From: Granulicella paludicola
GTDB lineage: Bacteria > Acidobacteriota > Terriglobia > Terriglobales > Acidobacteriaceae
Reading direction: 5' to 3'
DNA length: 64,000 nucleotides
Assembly: GCF_025685545.1 (NCBI RefSeq)
Contig: NZ_JAGSYC010000025.1
Location: forward strand, 310,001 to 374,000
Part shown: piece by piece, positions 33,273-40,843 of the stretch
Numbering within the stretch: the stretch's first letter is position 1
How the letters are laid out: each line of letters starts with the position of its first letter
Program-made: the position numbers and the translations under genes
The notes under the pieces: generated by a model
Told to the model about the DNA's origin: nothing
Seen by the model: the letters and a program-made list of their open reading frames with translations, nothing else
Database searches by the model: none

Positions 33273-36200
33273 GTCGGCTGCCAGGGCTTCGTCGGCATCG
33301 CGTGGCCGGGTGGTATGTACGGTTCCATCCGGTGGTCCGGCAAAGTAGGTACATCGGCCGACGGAGCGATGTTTCCACGTATCGATCAGGTCAAACACCA
33401 GCGGCGTATGAACGGGAATCGTGGGATGCAGTGCAGCCGAAAGCCGGCGCGCGCGATAGCGTATCCCGGCCACAGCCTCGCCAGGAATACCGGTTGGCAT
33501 GAGAGGCACACGGCGTCCGTTGCAGGCGACCACGAAGCGCGAGTCTGCAGTCAGCCCCGTCACCTTCACCTGCATACGCTCGAGCGACGAGTCCACACTG
33601 CGCCCTGTGCGACCCGAGTTCGTCTCCTCTGCCAGAACGTTCCAGGGCTCAAGCGCCTGTCGAAGTTCAAGTTCCACACCTTCGGCTGCGATGGACCCGA
33701 TCTTCGGAAAGCGAAACTCCAGGTGCGTCCTGAACCAGTTATCCTCAAACGGAACTCCCGCCGAGCGAACATAGCGCAGAACATCCTTGAAGTCTTCGTG
33801 AACGAAGTGGGGCAGCATAAATCGATCGTGCAGCGCGCTCTCCCATCGCACCAGGTCCGCAGTGAACGGCTGCTTCCAGAAGATGCACACCAGCGCTCGC
33901 ACCAGCAGCATCTCGACCAGACCCATGCGGTAGTGCGGAGCCATCTCGAACGCGCGAAGCTCCAGCAGTCCCAGCCGCAGACCCTGTCCCTCCGGCGGAT
34001 ACATCTTGTCGATGCAGAACTCCGCCCGATGCGTATTGCCGGTTACATCCACAAGCAGATTGCGGAAGAGCCCATCAAGAATATCGGGCGGACACGTATC
34101 CCCTCTCAACTGGCTGAACGCGACTTCGAGCTCGTAGAGAGCGTCCACTCGCGCCTCATCGACGCGCGGATACTGGCTCGTCGGTCCCACATACATGCCG
34201 GAAAAAAGGTAGGACATCGAAGGATGCCGCTGCCAGAATGTCACCATGCTCCGCAGCAGATCGGACCGGCGCAGTACCGGGCTGTCTTCTACGGTCTTCG
34301 AACCCAGAACAATGTGGCTGCCACCTCCGGTCGAGAGATGGCTGCCGTCATAAGCAAATTTGCCAGCGATCAGGCGATGGCTGTGCGCCTCTTCATGCAG
34401 GATTGCGTTCAGTTCTTCGAGGTCGTCCCAGTTCGCCGTCGGAGGCAGGTTCACCTCGAGCACCCCGGGATCGGGTGTCAGCCCATACGATCTCAGGCGC
34501 GGATCGGGTGAAGGTGCATAGCCCTCCAACCACACCGGAATCTGCAGGTGCGCGCAGGTATCTTCCACCGCCGCAACCAGATCAAGATAGTCTGCGGCGA
34601 CCGGCGTGTAGGGCAGGAAGACATGCAACCGGCCTTCCACCGCCTGCACGCACAGCGCCGGTCGAATCAGTACCGGCGCTTCGTCGGCTGTGCTCGACAG
34701 CGCAGGCAGGGGATCGACAGCAGGCGCTGCGCCGAACAACTCCGGCCGCCGCGAAGGCCATGTAGGCAAAGCGGGAAGTCCATCCGGCCCCTCGGTCTCG
34801 TAGGCAAGTTCATCGGGCGCGACGAAAGGTACCAGGTCCGCGGTGATGCGGTAGCCAATGGGTGAGTCGCCCGGGAAGAGAGTGAGCCGCTCCGGTCGGT
34901 CAAACCATAACTGGCTCGACCACGCGAGCTGCCCTCCAGGCTGGCGACGCCGCAGCGGAAGGATGTACCCCGTAGCTTGCTTCGTATCCTCGTCAGGTTC
35001 GAACGCCGCGAGGATGTTCTGGTCCGTCACTTGCAACCGTCTCGACAGGGCCTCCAGAAAGCGAAGAGCGTCATCCAAACCAAAATCGGTTGCATCCTCT
35101 TCCCGCGCAATCAGGTCGCCGTTCTCCCAGATCGGAATGCCGTCCACACGGGAGATGCATTGAATGGCCCAGCGCGGCAGCTGCTCCCCCGGATACCACT
35201 TTCCCTGGCCGAAGTGCAGCAGCCCACCCGGAGCGGTTCGCTCGCGCAAACGCCGAATCAGAACCAGGCCTCGGGTGCGTTTCACAGCCCCCAGCGCCTC
35301 CACGCTCCACTGCGGGCTCTCCGGTTCGTCGATCCCGACAAACGTCGGCTCGCCCCCCATCGTCAGTCGAACGTCCTGCTCCTCTAGCTTGCGATCGATC
35401 TCATGTGCGACCTCGCGCACCCTCGTCCACTCTTCCTCGCTGAAGGGTTTCGTCAGGCTGGGCGATTCGTTCAGGCGCTGGACCGAAAGACTGAAGCTGA
35501 AATCAACCTCAGCCGACTCAACCGTGCCCGAGATCGGCGCAGCCTGCAGCGGGCTCGGCGTGCACACCAGCGGAATATGCCCCACGCCAGTAAACAGTCC
35601 CGACGTCGAGTCGACGCCGATCCAGCCGGCTCCCGGCAGATAGACCTCCGCCCACGCATGCAGATCGGCTGAGTCCGCCTTTGCACCGAAAGCCTCGTCG
35701 TCCACCGGCTTGTCCTCGGCCAGTTGGATCAGATACCCCGAAACAAACCGCGCTGCCAGCCCGAACGATCGAAACACCTGGACCAGAAGCCATGCCGAAT
35801 CCCGGCATGATCCGCTCAGTTCTCCAAGTGTCTGCTCACAGGATTGCACCCCATGTTCCAGCCGCGTCAGATACTCCACGCGATCTCGCACCCGGGCGGT
35901 CACGTCTCCCAGGAACGCCACCGTGTTTTGCGCTGTCGCCGGAATCTCGCCGACGAAAGCCTTCAGCCGCGGGCCCATAGGCTCCATCTGGCGGTACGGC
36001 TCAAGATTTTGTGCCAGCTCCGCCGAATATTGAAACGGAAATGTCTCGAAGCCGGGATCGATCAGGAACGCAAAAGGGTTGGTAGGCGTCATATCCGCGA
36101 TCAGCGTCACGTCCACGATCAGCTCGGAGCTCTTGGAGCGGAAGATCACGCGTGCCAGATGATTGCCCAGCGGATCAACCTGCCAGTGCAGAATGTGATC

Positions 36201-36356
36201 GGCTGGCGTCACCTTCAGCACATAGTCCTCAATAGGAGTTTTGCAGTGCGGAGCAGGGCGCAACTGAATAATCTGAGGACCAAGAGTGACGTCCTTTTCA
36301 TAACGATAGGTCGTTCGATGATGAAGTCTGACGTCAATACACATGGATACCTTCAT
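33216..36356 (-). CDS. Transglutaminase with DUF2126 domain (3' frameshift)
   Basis: This is a 1046-residue frame. Residues about 5-300 form a transglutaminase unit (LHHRTTYRYEKDVTLGPQ; nucleophile Cys in SGSCRDSAW, His in ADLHAWAEVY, Asp in VDSTSG). The rest is the large DUF2126 domain (QDVRLTMGGEPTFVGIDEPE, FGQGKWYPGEQLPRWA, EAHSHRLIAGKFAYDGSHLS). The last about 20 residues (ADCSDSKC...) are not family-like: the true end lies in another frame, ending at 33124. The product is therefore slightly truncated, or the base loss is a sequence error. An AAGG precedes the inner ATG at 36344, which may be the true start. It is the first gene of the peptide-ligase-like operon and is divergent from the gene at 36508. 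Confidence 0.85.
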   Translation of the reverse strand: MKVSMCIDVRLHHRTTYRYEKDVTLGPQIIQLRPAPHCKTPIEDYVLKVTPADHILHWQVDPLGNHLARVIFRSKSSELIVDVTLIADMTPTNPFAFLIDPGFETFPFQYSAELAQNLEPYRQMEPMGPRLKAFVGEIPATAQNTVAFLGDVTARVRDRVEYLTRLEHGVQSCEQTLGELSGSCRDSAWLLVQVFRSFGLAARFVSGYLIQLAEDKPVDDEAFGAKADSADLHAWAEVYLPGAGWIGVDSTSGLFTGVGHIPLVCTPSPLQAAPISGTVESAEVDFSFSLSVQRLNESPSLTKPFSEEEWTRVREVAHEIDRKLEEQDVRLTMGGEPTFVGIDEPESPQWSVEALGAVKRTRGLVLIRRLRERTAPGGLLHFGQGKWYPGEQLPRWAIQCISRVDGIPIWENGDLIAREEDATDFGLDDALRFLEALSRRLQVTDQNILAAFEPDEDTKQATGYILPLRRRQPGGQLAWSSQLWFDRPERLTLFPGDSPIGYRITADLVPFVAPDELAYETEGPDGLPALPTWPSRRPELFGAAPAVDPLPALSSTADEAPVLIRPALCVQAVEGRLHVFLPYTPVAADYLDLVAAVEDTCAHLQIPVWLEGYAPSPDPRLRSYGLTPDPGVLEVNLPPTANWDDLEELNAILHEEAHSHRLIAGKFAYDGSHLSTGGGSHIVLGSKTVEDSPVLRRSDLLRSMVTFWQRHPSMSYLFSGMYVGPTSQYPRVDEARVDALYELEVAFSQLRGDTCPPDILDGLFRNLLVDVTGNTHRAEFCIDKMYPPEGQGLRLGLLELRAFEMAPHYRMGLVEMLLVRALVCIFWKQPFTADLVRWESALHDRFMLPHFVHEDFKDVLRYVRSAGVPFEDNWFRTHLEFRFPKIGSIAAEGVELELRQALEPWNVLAEETNSGRTGRSVDSSLERMQVKVTGLTADSRFVVACNGRRVPLMPTGIPGEAVAGIRYRARRLSAALHPTIPVHTPLVFDLIDTWKHRSVGRCTYFAGPPDGTVHTTRPRDADEALAADCSDSKCRSRPLNRCPARR

Positions 36357-36507
36357 CCTATACGTTCTGCTCAGCGTTCTATCGACTCTTCTGGGAACCG
36401 GAAGCCACGCAATTCGGAGTCGGACGGCCTCTTCATCGGCAGTCAGGCTAAACTGAGGATTCGCGCGTCAGACCGGACCGCATCACCACGACATAGGAGT
36501 TTTTCTC

Positions 36508-37500
36508 TTGCTCATTCGTTCTGAGTTTGACATTCAGTTTCGCCTGCCCGCACCGACTGCGATCGTCGCGATGCTCCATCTGCACCCATCCGTCGAGCCG
36601 CAACTGCACTCCGGTGGTCAACTCCTGATCGAATCCCTCGACGATCCCTTCAACCACAGTCCGGCATCCACCAGCTACACCAAGTCTATCGTCCCTTCGC
36701 GAGAGTACTTCGACGGCTTTGGCAACCGATGTACGCGTTTCATCGCACCGGCTGGATACCTCTGGCTGTCCGGCACCAATGTGATCGATGCCAGCCCTGA
36801 GGTGGATGCCGTCTACCTCGATGCCCGGCAGTCTGCCATCGACGATCTTCCTGCCGACGTACTCCAGTTCCTTCTGCCCAGTCGGTACTGCCAGGTCGAC
36901 CAGTTCGGCGGCATCGCCCACGATCTCTTCGACTCCTACCCCCAGGGCTGGCAACGCGCCGTCGCCATTCGTGACTGGGTCCATGAAAGAGTCGCCTTTA
37001 ACTACAACGCGGCACGCCCCACCAAGACGGCCATGGATGTCTTTACCGAGCGCGTTGGCGTCTGCCGCGACTTCCAACACCTCGCCATCACTCTCACGCG
37101 CTGCCAGAATATGCCCGCCCGTTATGTCACCGGCTACATCGGCGACATTCGTCGACCCTCCAGCGGTCCCGGCGATTTCAGCGCGTGGTATCAGGTCTTC
37201 CTCGACGGCAAATGGGTTGATCTGGACGCTCGCCACAACTATCGCCGACTTGGGCGGATCTTGATGGCGACAGGGCGCGACGCAGCCGATGTCGCCATGA
37301 CTACCGCCTTCGGTGCTGCCAACCTGACCAGCTTCTACGTCGATTCTTTCGAGTTGGACGCCGAGGGCAAGAGAGTTCCCGCACCGTCCTGCCCGCCGCA
37401 GGGAACTTCGATTGATCCTGTAACTCCCCAGCTCAACACCCCGACCCAGACCAACATCAGTCAGACCAGCCCCACGCAGACACAGGCGGCGACTACGTAG
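36508..37500 (+). CDS. Transglutaminase-like protein (divergent fourth member of the cluster)
   Basis: This is a 330-residue protein. The start is TTG, supported by AGGAG at 36495-36499. It has a beta-rich N-terminal domain and a transglutaminase core with C186 (VGVCRDFQHL) and D240 (DLDARHN). At the position normally occupied by the catalytic His the sequence reads DFSAWYQ (S225), so either the His is supplied differently or activity is altered. The C-terminal about 35 residues are a Pro/Thr/Gln-rich tail (QLNTPTQTNISQTSPTQTQ), unlike the family. It lies 151 bp from the start of the oppositely oriented DUF2126 gene, so both sets share one regulatory region. Confidence 0.85.
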   Translation: MLIRSEFDIQFRLPAPTAIVAMLHLHPSVEPQLHSGGQLLIESLDDPFNHSPASTSYTKSIVPSREYFDGFGNRCTRFIAPAGYLWLSGTNVIDASPEVDAVYLDARQSAIDDLPADVLQFLLPSRYCQVDQFGGIAHDLFDSYPQGWQRAVAIRDWVHERVAFNYNAARPTKTAMDVFTERVGVCRDFQHLAITLTRCQNMPARYVTGYIGDIRRPSSGPGDFSAWYQVFLDGKWVDLDARHNYRRLGRILMATGRDAADVAMTTAFGAANLTSFYVDSFELDAEGKRVPAPSCPPQGTSIDPVTPQLNTPTQTNISQTSPTQTQAATT

Positions 37501-37563
37501 CCTCGCCTCTTCACATACGGAAGCTTCAGGACCAGGGCCTCTGATCAAACTGCGCTTTGAAGG

Positions 37564-37619
37564 GTACGGGCTTTAGCCCGTACGTCGAAAGCCCCCATAC
37601 GTTCAGGGGCTTCAGCCCC
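37564..37619. repeat. REP-like palindrome, copy 2, with a companion palindrome
   Basis: GTACGGGCT-TT-AGCCCGTAC (37564-37583) repeats the element at 27639. It is followed 22 bp later by a second palindrome GGGGCT-TC-AGCCCC (37606-37619). The pair looks like one composite element of about 60 bp in the 229-bp gap between genes. Confidence 0.8.
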
Positions 37620-37729
37620 GGAGGGACCCAATGTTTGACACTGGATGGACTTACTCAAACCTTCCCGAAGCACGCTTTCGCGTTTCCTCCCCCAACCAGA
37701 TATCCTGAAAGAGACAAAGGAGAAACACG

Positions 37730-37912
37730 TTGCCACTTTCCGGAGAAGCAATTCGCACCATGAACTACGTCGATGACATCTCGGTCACCCTGCGCCGCAT
37801 CCTCACCGTGCTGCCCAGCCTCACCGAAGAAGAGAAGGCCCGCGTCGCTGACCACATCAGCAAGGCCGAACCCAGCTACGAGTCCGTCGTCGCCGCCTTC
37901 AAAGCCAAGTAA
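37730..37912 (+). CDS. Small helical protein of unknown function
   Basis: This 60-residue protein has a TTG start with AAAGGAG at 37716-37722, 7 nt upstream. An inner ATG at 37760 has a poorer ribosome site. It is predicted mostly helical, acidic and Ser/Val-rich (TLRRILTVLPSLTEEEKARV), with no signal peptide and no recognised domain. It stops directly against the ATG of the next gene (TAAATG), so the two are surely co-translated. Being coupled to an NAD-binding half-dehydrogenase, it may be a partner of that protein. Confidence 0.6.
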   Translation: MPLSGEAIRTMNYVDDISVTLRRILTVLPSLTEEEKARVADHISKAEPSYESVVAAFKAK

Positions 37913-38437
37913 ATGAAGATCGCCGTCATTGGAGCCGGGACCGCAGGCCGCACCTTCGCGCTGCGCTGCGCGGTCGCCGGCTTCGATGTCGTGCTCGAAG
38001 ACGTCATGCCCAACAAGCTGCGGCGTGCTCAGGATGAATATGCCGAGCTGACCGCAGGCGCTTCAGGCTCCCTGCGCTTCGCCGCCACGGTAGAGGACGC
38101 CGTCCACGATGCCGACATCGCCATCGACTTCGTCCCCGACGAACTCGAATCGAAGCTGGAGATCTTCAGCCTCCTCGACCGCATGGCCCCACCCCGCACC
38201 CTCCTCTGCACCCCGACCAATGCCCTCAGCCTCACCGACCTCGCCTCCTGCACCTACCGTGCCGGCAAGTGCGTAGGCCTCCGCGGCGATCTCTCCACCG
38301 GCCACATCGAGGTCCTTCGCAGCCACTTCTCCGAGCCCGAAGCCCCCGCCGCCATCACCCGGATGCTGACAGCCCTCGGCATCGCCACCACCCTGGTCGA
38401 CGACGTCGAACAACCCATGCTGGTCAAAAACCTCTAA
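37913..38437 (+). CDS. 3-hydroxyacyl-CoA dehydrogenase-like NAD-binding protein, half size
   Basis: This 174-residue protein is the Rossmann domain of the 3-hydroxyacyl-CoA dehydrogenase family (KIAVIGAGTAGRTFALRCAV, then FVPDELESKLEIFSLLDRM and TPTNALSLTDLAS). The C-terminal helical domain of about 100 residues found in enzymes of this family is absent. The usual catalytic-His segment (G-M-H-F-F-N-P) is replaced by GLRGDLST. It therefore probably binds NAD without acting as a normal dehydrogenase. It abuts the 60-residue gene upstream and is followed by a hairpin. Confidence 0.75.
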   Translation: MKIAVIGAGTAGRTFALRCAVAGFDVVLEDVMPNKLRRAQDEYAELTAGASGSLRFAATVEDAVHDADIAIDFVPDELESKLEIFSLLDRMAPPRTLLCTPTNALSLTDLASCTYRAGKCVGLRGDLSTGHIEVLRSHFSEPEAPAAITRMLTALGIATTLVDDVEQPMLVKNL

Positions 38438-38497
38438 GACCTGTCAAGCCCCAAACCCCGCAAACCATTCATTCCAAAAGAAATAGAAATGGATGTT

Positions 38498-38533
38498 TAC
38501 CCCTCTCAGTTTGCTATCCTATTAATAGGGGTA
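38498..38533 (+). terminator. Weak hairpin after the half-dehydrogenase gene
   Basis: TACCCCT (38498-38504) pairs with AGGGGTA (38527-38533); the 22-nt loop contains most of the palindrome CCTATTAATAGG (38518-38529). A possible terminator. Confidence 0.4.
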
Positions 38534-38611
38534 GAAAGAACTCCACGCTCCTCCACTCTCTGCTCTAAGCTGAAGCAGACCTGAGCCAGACTTATCCCTC
38601 CCGCTCTCAAG

Positions 38612-38646
38612 ACTTTAGGACCTAAAGTATGGAGGGGAGGGGGAGG
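38612..38646. other. 17-bp palindrome and purine tract at the 3' end of the M1-like gene
   Basis: ACTTTAGG-A-CCTAAAGT (38612-38628) is followed by a pure A/G run (38629 on, after TA) with runs of 4, 5 and 3 G. Read on the minus strand, this is a C-rich, G-free stretch immediately after the stop of the M1-like gene, as expected for a Rho-loading site. Confidence 0.35.
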
Positions 38647-38647
38647 G

Positions 38648-40726
38648 TCACTCGCCGTCGGGACTGTCCACTTTATATGGAACCTTCATCCGCTCGCGAG
38701 CCTCATTGATCGCTCCCTGCGTGTTGTCATTCGTCTGCAGAGCTTGCCGATATTCATTCACCGCGCGTTCGCGCTGTCCGGTCAAATCGAAGATCTTGCC
38801 GATATTCACATGCGACCAGACTTCAGTCCACTTCGGATCGAGATCGCCGCGCAACGCATCGCGGAAGCTGTTCGCCGCAGCCTGATAGTTCTTCTGCCGC
38901 ATGAACACCTCAGCAAGCCGATAGTTCGCCAGCGAACTGCCGCGGTTCTCGGCCAGCGCTTTCTGATACTCGGCGATCGCGCCGATCAGATCGCCTTGCG
39001 CAACATCCTGCTGTCCGCGCAACACGGCAACACGAATCGCCAGATCCGGCGTCGATTTCAGCAGCCAGTTATCAGGATCGATGATGATCCGTCGCGGCCG
39101 ACCGAATGTTTCCACCGAATACCGCGATTCCGTCCCCGAAAGATCGACGCGACGATCCTCGCTTTTGCCTTCGGTCTCGATCCGCAACTGCACCGGCATC
39201 GAAAACAGATCGAGGTCTTGCGACACCGAACCAACCGTGCGAAAGCCCTTGTTCGAGTGCAAGCGAAACACCGAATAGTTGTCCGTAAACTCCGGCGCGC
39301 CCGTTCCATCGAGCCACTGCGAGAAGAAGCTTGTCAGTTTCAGCGAGGTCGTATCTTCGGCCACCTTCTGCACGTTCGACGAGCGAACGCCCTTGTCGCG
39401 GTACTCCGACAATAACTCGCGGACGAACTTCTGGAAGCCTTCGTTGCCCATCTCCCAGCGAAGCATGTGGAAGACCATCGCGCCCTTTTCGAGCGTCATG
39501 TCCTGAAACTGCGGCGAGAACGGATCGAGATGTCCCAGCGTCGTCAGTGGCTCTGTATCATAGGCCAGCGCGCCTGCTTCCGTATCCAGAATCGCGGTCT
39601 GAAAGGACTGCTTGCCGGAGGAGTCTTCGACAAAGAGCAGTTCGGCGTAGCGCGAGAGTCCATTCGTAATCCACGCGTCGTTCAGCGCGTACGGCGAGAT
39701 CTCCGAGCCAAACCATTGATGCGCAACCGTGTTCGCAAAGAGCCGCGCGTTTCCTCGGCTCGGCTTGATTGCCACCACCTCAGGCGCCCACGCCGCAGAG
39801 ACGGAGTCTTCGGGCAGTTCGACGACGTTCAGCAGTCCCGATTCGGCGTTGCCGAACTCGGAGGTCATAAACTCGAAGGCGCGCGCGGTGTTGTTGGCAA
39901 ACTCTCGACCGCGATCCTTGTTCGCTTCGGTCACGTAGACGCGGACGTTCGCGATTCCGGGTGCTGTAATCGCAGGCAGAAACTTGCCAGCGACCAGCGT
40001 TCCAGGAAAGCCGGGCTTGTCCCAGGAGAAGTCGTACTCGGTCTTTTCACCAAGCTGCTTTTCACCAGCCACGCCAGAGCCGATCACACGCTCGCCCTTC
40101 GGCACCGTCACAGCGACCTGCATGGTGAAGCGGTCGGTGTAAAGGCCGGGAAGAGAGATTGGAAACCAGCGTCCGGGATAAAGCAGAATGCTGACCGGAT
40201 CAGCAATTTGCGCGAACTTGATGCCATCGACAGGGCTGGTTTCGAGCGTCGGTCGACCGGCATATGTGAAGGTCCAGGTCGCAGTTGTGCCTTTGGGAAG
40301 TACATCTGCTGGCGTCACGCGGATCGTTGAGTCGGTGACGTTGCGCTCGAAGGTCAGCGCGGGACCAGCAGCAGGTGTCGCATCGGGAACAGGCGTACTC
40401 ACCTTCGCTGGTGTCTTCGTGCCGTTGCGAAGGACAGGACTTTTCGGCGCGGAGGTTGCTGGTGCAGTGACAGCCGCAGGCGCGGGCGTTCCGCCAGCGA
40501 TGACGCTGGTCAGCTGCAGGCCGTTGTTCAGGCCGAAGATCACGACGTTCAGGTCGTCCAGCGTGGTGAAGGTAACGGTTGCTGTTGCGGTCATGCGACC
40601 GCTCGCGGGATCGAGGTCCGTGTGGATCACATAGCCAGTGACGTCGATCTGCGCGCGTGTGGGAATCGCTGCGTGAGCGGCTGTTGCCAGCGCGATGAGG
40701 CTGAGTGCGGTGAGACGCTTGAACAT
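38648..40726 (-). CDS. M1-peptidase-like protein with TPR tail, zinc site lost
   Basis: This is a 692-residue exported protein (signal MFKRLTALSLIALATAAHA). A TTG at 40735 is an alternative start, but the ATG at 40726 is better placed relative to AGAGGG. The middle is an M1-type gluzincin fold (DAWITNGLSRYAELLF). Where M1 enzymes have HEXXH, this protein reads NTVAH (N332, T333, H336), and the downstream zinc-binding Glu is Asn (N355); the GxMEN loop is also absent. The last about 120 residues are TPR-like repeats (GDLIGAIAEYQKALAENRGS). It is therefore a pseudopeptidase, perhaps a binding or scaffold protein in the periplasm. It lies downstream of lpxB on the same strand. Confidence 0.85.
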   Translation of the reverse strand: MFKRLTALSLIALATAAHAAIPTRAQIDVTGYVIHTDLDPASGRMTATATVTFTTLDDLNVVIFGLNNGLQLTSVIAGGTPAPAAVTAPATSAPKSPVLRNGTKTPAKVSTPVPDATPAAGPALTFERNVTDSTIRVTPADVLPKGTTATWTFTYAGRPTLETSPVDGIKFAQIADPVSILLYPGRWFPISLPGLYTDRFTMQVAVTVPKGERVIGSGVAGEKQLGEKTEYDFSWDKPGFPGTLVAGKFLPAITAPGIANVRVYVTEANKDRGREFANNTARAFEFMTSEFGNAESGLLNVVELPEDSVSAAWAPEVVAIKPSRGNARLFANTVAHQWFGSEISPYALNDAWITNGLSRYAELLFVEDSSGKQSFQTAILDTEAGALAYDTEPLTTLGHLDPFSPQFQDMTLEKGAMVFHMLRWEMGNEGFQKFVRELLSEYRDKGVRSSNVQKVAEDTTSLKLTSFFSQWLDGTGAPEFTDNYSVFRLHSNKGFRTVGSVSQDLDLFSMPVQLRIETEGKSEDRRVDLSGTESRYSVETFGRPRRIIIDPDNWLLKSTPDLAIRVAVLRGQQDVAQGDLIGAIAEYQKALAENRGSSLANYRLAEVFMRQKNYQAAANSFRDALRGDLDPKWTEVWSHVNIGKIFDLTGQRERAVNEYRQALQTNDNTQGAINEARERMKVPYKVDSPDGE

Positions 40727-40843
40727 TCCTGGCAAACCCTCTTAAACCTGACCGTGATGAAGCTTGGGTAACGGTATAGACGTGTATTTTACGGCTTCGG
40801 AGCTACGCCGGTCTTAGTGGGTTTGGTGGGAGCAAAATGCCGC

